From NCBI RefSeq assembly GCF_013450295.1, contig NZ_SKBR01000001.1, positions 2,058,501-2,122,500 of the forward strand: DNA of 64,000 nucleotides. Reading direction: 5' to 3'. The notes beneath the pieces are model-generated. The model had not been told where the DNA came from. It saw only the letters and a program-made list of their open reading frames with translations, and made no database searches. A program made the translations under genes and the position numbers. Source of the stretch: Streptomyces sp. AJS327. GTDB lineage: Bacteria; Actinomycetota; Actinomycetes; Streptomycetales; Streptomycetaceae. This document shows, in pieces, positions 58,365 through 64,000 of this stretch (position 1 is the stretch's first letter; every line of letters begins with the position of its first letter).

Positions 58365-58946
58365 TCAGCCGAAGGCGATCTCCTCGCACCGCCGGACGCT
58401 GCGCCGGATCGCGGCCCGGTCGATCCCGAGGAGGGCGGTGAGCCACATGCCGTTCTGCACGACGTCGATGTCCGTGGCCCGCTTGGTGGTCTCCGCGCTC
58501 GACAGCTCCGGCCGGGCCGCCCGGATGAGCGTGGCGAGCCCCTTCCGGTAGCGCTTCTGCGCGGTGGTGTTGATCTCCTCGAAGTCCGGGTGCGCCTGCG
58601 CGAGGGCCCACAGCTGGAGCCGCAGCGAGAGGTACTCCGTCGTCAGGAACTCGGCGTCGGCGACGCGGCGGAGGGCGGCGCGCAGGTTGTCCTCCGCGCT
58701 CCGGGCCGGATCGGGCGTGACCATGGCCACGTCGTGCTCCTCGACGCGGCGCAGCGCCGCGCTGATGAGGGTGACCTTGCCGTCGTAGTGGTAGTTGACC
58801 AGCCCCAGCGAGACCTCGGCCTCCCGGGCGACGGCGCGCATGCTGACGCCGGAGATGCCGTGCTGGGAGAGGAGCGCGAGGGCGGCGTCGAGGATCCGCT
58901 CCTGTCGGCCGGTCTTCCGTCCGACTCCCGCAACCGTGTCGCTCAC
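58365..58946 (-). CDS. TetR-family transcriptional regulator
   Basis: 193-residue TetR repressor. HTH at about 15-60 (ILDAALALLSQHGISGVSMRAVAREAEVSLGLVNYHYDGKVTLI), then a ligand-binding domain with a BetI-like look (NYHYDGK, YLSLRLQLWALAQAHP). BetI-type proteins sense choline-related compounds, which fits the quaternary-amine genes around it. GTG at 58946. It is the obvious candidate for the shared operators at 55576 and 63295. Confidence 0.9.
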   Translation of the reverse strand: MSDTVAGVGRKTGRQERILDAALALLSQHGISGVSMRAVAREAEVSLGLVNYHYDGKVTLISAALRRVEEHDVAMVTPDPARSAEDNLRAALRRVADAEFLTTEYLSLRLQLWALAQAHPDFEEINTTAQKRYRKGLATLIRAARPELSSAETTKRATDIDVVQNGMWLTALLGIDRAAIRRSVRRCEEIAFG

Positions 58947-59078
58947 CCGGGCGATACTAGCCGCTCGGGCGGCCGCCCCGCATACGCGGTGGACGGGCGC
59001 GGGAAGCCGGGGGAGCGGGGGCGGGACCGCGCCTCGCCGGGGGCTCGTGGCGGCCCGCCCGCCGGGGGGGGCCGCCGT

Positions 59079-60044
59079 TCACAGGTCGAGGACCAGCCGG
59101 GGGCCGCGCGCCCGGCCGACGCAGATGAGCATGGTGCCCTCCGCGTCGTGTTCCTCGGGCGTCATCAGGCTGCCGCGGTGCTCGGGCTGGCCCTCCAGGA
59201 CGCGGGTCTCGCAGGTGCCGCAGTAACCCTCCCGGCAGGAGGAGTCGACGGTCGGCAGCACCGTGCGCACCGCCTCCAGCAGACTCTGGCCGGCGGCGAC
59301 GTTCAGGGTGACGCCCGTGGCGCGCAGCTCGACCTCGAAGGCGGCACCGGTGTCCCCGGCGGGCGCGTCCCCGTCGGCGGCGAACCGCTCCAGGTGCAGC
59401 CGGTCGGAGACCCCGGCCGTGGCGCAGGCCCCGGACACCGCGGCGAGCATCGGCGAAGGGCCGCAGCAGTACAGGCGGGTCTCCGGCGTGAGCCCCGCGA
59501 TGAGCCCCGCCAGGTCCGGAAGCCCCCGCTCGTCCTGCGGCACCAGGGTGACCCGGTCGGGGTGGGCGGTGGCCAGCTCCTCCGCGAAGGCCATGGAGCG
59601 CAGGGCGCGACCGCCGTAGACCAGCCGCCAGGAGGCGCCGCGCCGGTCGAGTTCCCGGGCCATGGCCCGCAGCGGGGTGATGCCGATACCGCCCGCCAGC
59701 AGCAGGTAGTCGGGTGCCTCGACCAGCGGGAAGTGGTTGCGCGGCGCGGAACTCCCGATCTCGTCACCGGCGTTGAGCCGGTCGTGCGCCTCGGCGGAGC
59801 CGCCGCGCCCGGCCTCCTCCCGCAGTACGCAGACGGTGTACGTCCGGCGGTCCGCGGGGTCGCCGCAGAGCGAGTACTGCCGTGACAGGCCGGAGGGGAG
59901 GCGCAGTTCGAGGTGCGCGCCCGGGTCCCAGGGGGGCAGGTCCGCGCCGTCGGCCGACGCGAACTCCAGCAGGACGGCGGAGTCCGCCGCCCGCGTCCTC
60001 CGCTCCAGCCGCAACGTCAGCGGACGGTCGCTCAGCACGGACAT
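59079..60044 (-). CDS. PDR/VanB family oxidoreductase (second Rieske reductase)
   Basis: 321-residue flavin/2Fe-2S reductase like the one at 2231-3175. It shows RQYSLCGD, GGIGITPLRAMA, CCGPSPML and the C-terminal cluster motif CREGYCGTCETRV with a final MLIC cysteine. It probably feeds electrons to the CntA-like oxygenase at 62131, as CntB/YeaX does. ATG at 60044. A strong hairpin separates it from the upstream dehydrogenase gene, so expression may be partly independent or reduced by the hairpin. Confidence 0.93.
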   Translation of the reverse strand: MSVLSDRPLTLRLERRTRAADSAVLLEFASADGADLPPWDPGAHLELRLPSGLSRQYSLCGDPADRRTYTVCVLREEAGRGGSAEAHDRLNAGDEIGSSAPRNHFPLVEAPDYLLLAGGIGITPLRAMARELDRRGASWRLVYGGRALRSMAFAEELATAHPDRVTLVPQDERGLPDLAGLIAGLTPETRLYCCGPSPMLAAVSGACATAGVSDRLHLERFAADGDAPAGDTGAAFEVELRATGVTLNVAAGQSLLEAVRTVLPTVDSSCREGYCGTCETRVLEGQPEHRGSLMTPEEHDAEGTMLICVGRARGPRLVLDL

Positions 60045-60091
60045 GGCTCTTCCTGTTCTCTCTGCGGGGGCGGACGGGACGCGGGGTCCGC

Positions 60092-60115
60092 CCGGCCCGG
60101 CGTGCGCCGGGCCGG
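60092..60115 (-). terminator. Hairpin between carnitine-DH-like gene and reductase
   Basis: CCGGCCCGGC-gtgc-GCCGGGCCGG, a perfect 10-bp stem with a 4-base loop. The core repeats the 16 bases seen at 12618-12633. It may only attenuate, since the reductase gene follows in the same direction. Confidence 0.7.
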
Positions 60116-60176
60116 TTCGGGCGCGCCCCGTCCGCGGTGGCCGTCGTACGGCCGGACGGTGTTCCGTGGGGCGGGG

Positions 60177-61151
60177 TCAGGACGTCCCGGGCGCGCCCGG
60201 ATCCCGGGTGAGGGCGACCAGGCGGGTCAGCAGCGCGTCCCGCTGGCGGGCCAGCTCCTCGATCGAGTGCCCCTCGCTGACCGGGCGGAGCCCGTCCACC
60301 AGGCGCCGCGCGGTCGCCTCGTCCAGGTGCGGTTCCCCCAGGTCGTCGAACCAGCGGTTGAAGCTGTCGGCGTAGCGCTCGCAGAAGGCGGCGAGGCCCC
60401 CCTCCCCGGCGCCCAGGTGGAACAGCTGGGTGGGTCCCATCGCCGCCCAGCGCAGCCCGGGGCCGGCGGAGACGGCGGTGTCGACGTCCTCCACGCTCGC
60501 GACGCCCTCGGTGACGAGGTGGATGGCCTCCCGCCAGAGCGCCGCCTGGAGCCGGTTGGCGACGTGCCCCGGCACCTCGCGCCGGACCTCGATCGTCACC
60601 TTCCCCGTCGACTCGTAGAAGGCGCGGGCCCGGTCCACGACCCCGGCGCCGGTGCGGTCGTTGCCCATCACCTCGACGAGCGGGATGAGGTGCGGTGGGT
60701 TGAAGGGGTGGCCGAGCACGAGGCGGCCCGGATCCCGCCAGCCCCGCTGCATCTCGGTCAGGGTCAGCCCGGAGGCCGAGGAGGCCACGACCGTCCCGGC
60801 GCCGAGCGCGGGCTCGATCGCCGCGTACACCTCGTGCTTCAGGCCGATCCGCTCGGGCACGCTCTCCTGCACGAACCCGGCCCCCTCGACCGCGGCGCGG
60901 GCGTCGGAGCGGAAGGAGAGGTTCTCCGGGTCGCCCCGCTCGGTGAGCCCCAGCCGGGTCAGCACCGGCCAGGCGGTCTCCACCGCCTGCCGCACCCGCC
61001 GTTCGGCCGCCGGGTCGGGGTCGTACACGGCGACGGACCTGCCCGCCGCGAGGAACAGCGCCGTCCAGCTCTGGCCGATCACCCCGCCGCCGAGGCTCGC
61101 GACGTGCGTGACGGCTCCGGGCCCGCCGCCCGGGTGCTCAGAACGCGACAT
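60177..61151 (-). CDS. L-carnitine dehydrogenase/3-hydroxyacyl-CoA dehydrogenase-like protein
   Basis: 324-residue NAD-dependent 3-hydroxyacid dehydrogenase. The Rossmann motif is SLGGGVIGQSW, then VQESVPER, SSASGL and the catalytic HPFNPPHLIPLVEV. Size and the single-domain-pair layout match L-carnitine dehydrogenase, which makes 3-dehydrocarnitine. The BKACE gene overlapping it by 14 bases supports this role, since BKACE family members cleave 3-dehydrocarnitine with acetyl-CoA. A simple 3-hydroxybutyryl-CoA dehydrogenase role is the alternative. Confidence 0.88.
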   Translation of the reverse strand: MSRSEHPGGGPGAVTHVASLGGGVIGQSWTALFLAAGRSVAVYDPDPAAERRVRQAVETAWPVLTRLGLTERGDPENLSFRSDARAAVEGAGFVQESVPERIGLKHEVYAAIEPALGAGTVVASSASGLTLTEMQRGWRDPGRLVLGHPFNPPHLIPLVEVMGNDRTGAGVVDRARAFYESTGKVTIEVRREVPGHVANRLQAALWREAIHLVTEGVASVEDVDTAVSAGPGLRWAAMGPTQLFHLGAGEGGLAAFCERYADSFNRWFDDLGEPHLDEATARRLVDGLRPVSEGHSIEELARQRDALLTRLVALTRDPGAPGTS

Positions 61152-62067
61152 GCTCCGCTCCCTTCAGGCCGAGCCGCCGGCGGGCCTCGGCCGGGGTCGC
61201 GACGGTGTGCCCGAGCGACTCGACGATCGTGCGGATCTTCGTGACCTGGCTGGCGTTGGAGCGGGCGAGTTCGCCCGGGCCGATGAACAGGCTGTCCTCC
61301 AGGCCCACCCGGAGGTTGCCGCCGAGCATGGCGGCCTGCGTCGCGAACGGCATCTGGTGCCGCCCGGCCGCGAGGACGGACCACTCGTAGTCGTCGCCGA
61401 AGAGTTTGTCCGCGATGGTGTGCATGTGCACCAGGTTGTCGAGGTCGGCGCCCACGCCCCCCAGCACGCCGAAGACCAGCTGCACGAAGAACGGTGGCTC
61501 GACCCAGCCCTGGTCGATGAGCCAGGCCAGGTTGTACAGGTGGCCGAGGTCGTAGCACTCGAACTCGAACCGGGTGCCGTGGGTCCCGCCCAGCTCCCGC
61601 ACGATGTACTCAAGGTCCGCGAAGGTGTTCTTGAAGACCAGGTCGCGGGTGCTCTCCAGGAACTCCGGCTCCCAGTCGTGCTTCCACTCGCCGTACTTCC
61701 GCCGCATCGGGAAGATCCCGAAGTTGAGCGACCCGGCGTTGAGGGAGGCCATCTCGGGGGAGGCCCAGTTCGCGGCGCGCAGCCGCTCCTCGCGGGACAT
61801 GCCCAGCCCGCCGCCCGTCGAGATGTTGACGACGGCGTCGGACTCGGCGGCGATCCGCGGCAGGAACCGCTGGAACAGCTCCGGACGCGGGTCGGGCCGC
61901 CCGTCCTCCGGGTCACGGGCGTGCAGGTGGATGATGGCCGCGCCCGCCTGGGCGGCCTCGACGGACGCCTGGGCGATCTCCTCCGGGGTGATCGGCAGGT
62001 GCGGGGACATCGTCGGGGTGTGGATGCCCCCGGTGGGGGCGCACGTGATGATGACGGGTGGGGGCAT
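61138..62067 (-). CDS. Beta-keto acid cleavage enzyme (BKACE, DUF849)
   Basis: 309-residue BKACE-family protein that condenses a beta-keto acid with acetyl-CoA, giving acetoacetate and a new CoA ester. It has VIITCAPTGG, the zinc-binding HLHARDP, NISTGGG, and GLEDSLFIGPGELARSN near the end. Some members act on 3-dehydrocarnitine, giving betainyl-CoA and acetoacetate. Coupled to the carnitine dehydrogenase-like gene (14-base overlap). ATG at 62067. Confidence 0.92.
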   Translation of the reverse strand: MPPPVIITCAPTGGIHTPTMSPHLPITPEEIAQASVEAAQAGAAIIHLHARDPEDGRPDPRPELFQRFLPRIAAESDAVVNISTGGGLGMSREERLRAANWASPEMASLNAGSLNFGIFPMRRKYGEWKHDWEPEFLESTRDLVFKNTFADLEYIVRELGGTHGTRFEFECYDLGHLYNLAWLIDQGWVEPPFFVQLVFGVLGGVGADLDNLVHMHTIADKLFGDDYEWSVLAAGRHQMPFATQAAMLGGNLRVGLEDSLFIGPGELARSNASQVTKIRTIVESLGHTVATPAEARRRLGLKGAEHVAF

Positions 62068-62130
62068 GCGAACGCACCTCGCTGCGGAGTGGGTGGATCG
62101 GGCCGTGTGGTCGGGCGGCGCGCGGGAGGG

Positions 62131-63273
62131 TCAGGCGCCGACGAGCGCGCGGTAGGCCTGGAGGACGAGGCCGTGGAAGTGGTGCACGCCGTGCTCGGAG
62201 AGCCCCGGCGCCCGCTCCGGGTCGTACACGATTCGGCCCTGCTGGAAGGCGGGGGTGCTCATCCCGCGCTGCACGCTCTCCACCAGGTCGATGTCCTGCA
62301 CCTGGAGGACCTCGTCGATGTACTGGACCGACTGCTTCTCGGCCTCGTCGAGCTCGGTGCTCTCCAGGAAGAAGTCCCAGGTCTCCACGGTGCGGTCGGG
62401 CCCGGCGGGCACGATCTGGAACACCATGAAGTTGCCCCGCCCGGGGTAGCGCAGCAGGCAGGTGTTGGGCCACAGCCACCACACCGCGTGCTCCGTGACG
62501 GTCGCGCCGGACACATCGTAGGCGGTGTTCTCGGAGGTGCCCGCGTCCGCGAAGTGGCTCGACCAGATGCCGTGGGTCCGCACGTCGTAGGTGTCCATGT
62601 CCACGAGGGAGACGAACTCCTTGTGCGCGACGTGGCAGTGGTAGCACTCCAGGAAGTTGTCGATGACGTTCTTCCAGTTGCTCCGCACCTCGTAGTGCAG
62701 CCGCTTGGCGTGCGTGAGCCGGGGCAGGTCCGGGGCCCGCGCGGTGATCTCGGCGGCGAGGTCGGGGGCCTGCTGGGCCAGCGGCGTGGCCGCCGGGTCG
62801 AGGTTGACGAAGACGAAACCGCAGAACTCCTCGACCTGGATCTGGTCGAGGCAGATCGCCGAGCGGTCGAATGACTCCATCCGGTCCGTCTGCCGCGCCC
62901 CCACGAGGGCGCCGCTCAGGTCGTACGTCCACGCGTGGTACGGGCAGACGATGGCGCGCGTCGTGCCGGAGCCCGACAACAGCTCGTGCGCCCGGTGCTT
63001 GCAGACGTTGTAGAAGGCGCGCAGCTGGTCCTTCCGGTCGCGGACGACGACCACCGGTGTCTCGGCGATCGTCGTGGCGACGTAGCTGCCCGGCCGCGTC
63101 AGCCGCTCGACGTGGCACACCCACTGCCAGGTGCGGGCGAAGACGGCCTGGAGGTCCGCCGCGTGCCACTTCGGCTCGGTGTACGCGTCGGCGCGCAGGG
63201 ACAGGGAGTTCGCGGGATCTTCGTCGTAGCCGGCGGATATCGCCGTGACCTCTTCCGGAGTGACAGCAGTCAT
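62131..63273 (-). CDS. CntA/YeaW-like Rieske oxygenase (quaternary amine)
   Basis: 380-residue single-component Rieske oxygenase of the group including carnitine monooxygenase CntA/YeaW, glycine betaine oxygenase and stachydrine demethylase. Rieske motif CKHRAHELLSG and CPYHAW, mononuclear iron set in NFLECYHCHVAHKEF with a later Asp (DIDLVESVQRG), and a C-terminal RAPGLSEHGVHHFHGLV match that group. It could split carnitine to trimethylamine and malic semialdehyde, or remove a methyl from a betaine. ATG at 63273 is chosen because a good promoter ends just before it, suggesting leaderless mRNA; an upstream in-frame start lies in the operator. Confidence 0.9.
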   Translation of the reverse strand: MTAVTPEEVTAISAGYDEDPANSLSLRADAYTEPKWHAADLQAVFARTWQWVCHVERLTRPGSYVATTIAETPVVVVRDRKDQLRAFYNVCKHRAHELLSGSGTTRAIVCPYHAWTYDLSGALVGARQTDRMESFDRSAICLDQIQVEEFCGFVFVNLDPAATPLAQQAPDLAAEITARAPDLPRLTHAKRLHYEVRSNWKNVIDNFLECYHCHVAHKEFVSLVDMDTYDVRTHGIWSSHFADAGTSENTAYDVSGATVTEHAVWWLWPNTCLLRYPGRGNFMVFQIVPAGPDRTVETWDFFLESTELDEAEKQSVQYIDEVLQVQDIDLVESVQRGMSTPAFQQGRIVYDPERAPGLSEHGVHHFHGLVLQAYRALVGA

Positions 63274-63309
63274 GGCGTCGACGATAGGTGAAACTGGACG
63301 AACGTTCAA
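63273..63309 (-). promoter_or_regulatory. Promoter and TetR-type operator of CntA-like operon
   Basis: On the minus strand TTGAAC and TATCGT are separated by exactly 17 bases and end about seven bases before the ATG, so the transcript is likely leaderless. The operator TGGACGAACGTTCA (63295-63308), identical to 55576-55589, overlaps the -35 box and spacer. Confidence 0.75.
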
Positions 63310-63513
63310 TAGTCCGGTCGCTGGTCCCCGGCTCGCCCCCCGTCGATCTTCCCGGGGTCACCCCAGGTGGGAGGCGGTGTGCGAGGGGCGGCCCCGGCGA
63401 TCGCCGCGGTGTGCGCGGGGGTCGGGGTATCGTCGGACCCCTGGACATCTGTTCAGTCTGTGCCACCATGACGCGCCGAACCGCACCGCTGACGTGCGAG
63501 CTGGAGGAGGAGC

Positions 63514-64000
63514 ATGAGCCGGTACGCAGTCATCAACCCCGTCACCGACGAACTGGTCGCGGAGTACCCGACGATCACCGACGAGGAGCTGGAACGCGCC
63601 CTGGCGGCGACGCGCGCGGCGCAGTCGTCCTGGGCGCGCGAGACCACGGTGCGGCAGCGGGCGGCCCTCGTCGCGCGCGTGGGCGAGCTGCACGCCGAAC
63701 GGCGCCGCGAACTGGCGGAGATCATCGTCCGCGAGATGGGCAAGCCGATCGAACAGGCCCTCGGCGAGGTGGACTTCTGCGCCGACATCTACCGGTACAC
63801 CGCCGAGGTGGCGCCGGACTGCCTGGCCGACGTGGAGATCGGGCTCCCGGCCGGACGGGCCCTGGTGCGCAGCGCTCCGCTGGGCGTCCTGCTCGGCGTC
63901 ATGCCGTGGAACTACCCCGCCTACCAGGTGGCCCGCTTCGCGGCCCCGAACCTCGCCGTCGGCAACACGATCCTGCTCAAACACGCCCCGCAGTGCCCGC
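63514..64000 (+). CDS. Succinate-semialdehyde dehydrogenase-like ALDH, partial (cut by window end)
   Basis: N-terminal 162 residues of an aldehyde dehydrogenase of the NAD-dependent succinate-semialdehyde type (SRYAVINPVTDELVAEYP, then PIEQALGEVDF and PWNYPAYQVARF). The catalytic Cys and Glu lie beyond the window. Divergent from the CntA-like operon. In a carnitine monooxygenase pathway malic semialdehyde, a hydroxylated succinic semialdehyde, must be oxidised, which fits. ATG at 63514 with GGAGGAGG upstream. Confidence 0.9.
   Translation, partial: MSRYAVINPVTDELVAEYPTITDEELERALAATRAAQSSWARETTVRQRAALVARVGELHAERRRELAEIIVREMGKPIEQALGEVDFCADIYRYTAEVAPDCLADVEIGLPAGRALVRSAPLGVLLGVMPWNYPAYQVARFAAPNLAVGNTILLKHAPQCP

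Noticed and set aside
1..64000. CRISPR arrays, tRNA and rRNA genes
   Set aside because: No regularly spaced repeats, cloverleaf-like sequences or rRNA-like regions were noticed on reading either strand.

Overview
The window is typical of a Streptomyces-like actinomycete. It has very high GC with third-position GC bias, GTG and TTG starts, translationally coupled genes (ATGA or GTGA overlaps), many MarR, TetR, LysR and MerR regulators, GC-rich hairpin terminators without U tracts, and one TTA codon gene of the kind that depends on bldA tRNA. Most of the window is accessory catabolic DNA, made of several self-contained oxidative modules each with its own transporter and regulator. No rRNA, tRNA or CRISPR array was seen.

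Region 1 (944-13834) is an 11-gene minus-strand operon: aldehyde dehydrogenase, extradiol dioxygenase, aspartate-dehydrogenase-like protein, alpha/beta hydrolase, cupin, two SDRs, ThDP enzyme, PDR/VanB reductase, a 74-residue HTH protein and a Rieske oxygenase. It is divergent from an MFS importer. A rare TetR-MarR fusion regulator follows. The gene content reads as ring hydroxylation, meta cleavage and side-chain processing of an unidentified aromatic acid. Region 2 (14395-19509) is a Mo hydroxylase operon (FAD, 2Fe-2S and form-II large subunits plus a CoxG-like protein) with a MarR gene.

Region 3 (20372-33436) starts with a tandem double-TetR regulator. It contains a Baeyer-Villiger monooxygenase divergent from a CoA ligase/esterase/MFS operon, a beta-oxidation operon (thiolase, enoyl-CoA hydratase, two acyl-CoA dehydrogenases) and another MFS carrier. 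A perfect palindrome in the first divergent promoter and a degenerate copy in the second suggest one regulon. Together these look like a pathway that opens a ketone to an ester, hydrolyses it, activates the acid with CoA and beta-oxidises it.

Region 4 (33522-38528) holds an alkylsulfatase without a signal peptide, a lower-GC secreted protein with a TTA codon, a virginiamycin B lyase with its catalytic residues intact, and a hydrolase. Region 5 (38819-46069) is a LysR-led set: MHS transporter, 5-oxoprolinase PxpA/B/C, a 3-hydroxyisobutyrate-dehydrogenase-like enzyme and an enolase-superfamily enzyme. It is followed by an IS110-family element whose transposase carries a one-base frameshift (46372-47573).

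Region 6 (47640-55335) is more ordinary: a LysR/acetyltransferase pair, a secreted endonuclease/exonuclease/phosphatase-like protein, a deaminase, a MerR/methyltransferase pair with an operator over the regulator start codon, a VOC protein and a membrane protein. Region 7 (55807-64000) appears to be a quaternary-amine (carnitine or betaine) catabolic regulon. It has two SDRs and a VOC protein, a TetR regulator, a PDR/VanB reductase, an L-carnitine-dehydrogenase-like protein, a BKACE (DUF849) enzyme, a CntA/YeaW-like Rieske oxygenase and a succinate-semialdehyde-dehydrogenase-like gene cut by the window end. The same 14-bp TetR-type operator lies upstream of both operons.
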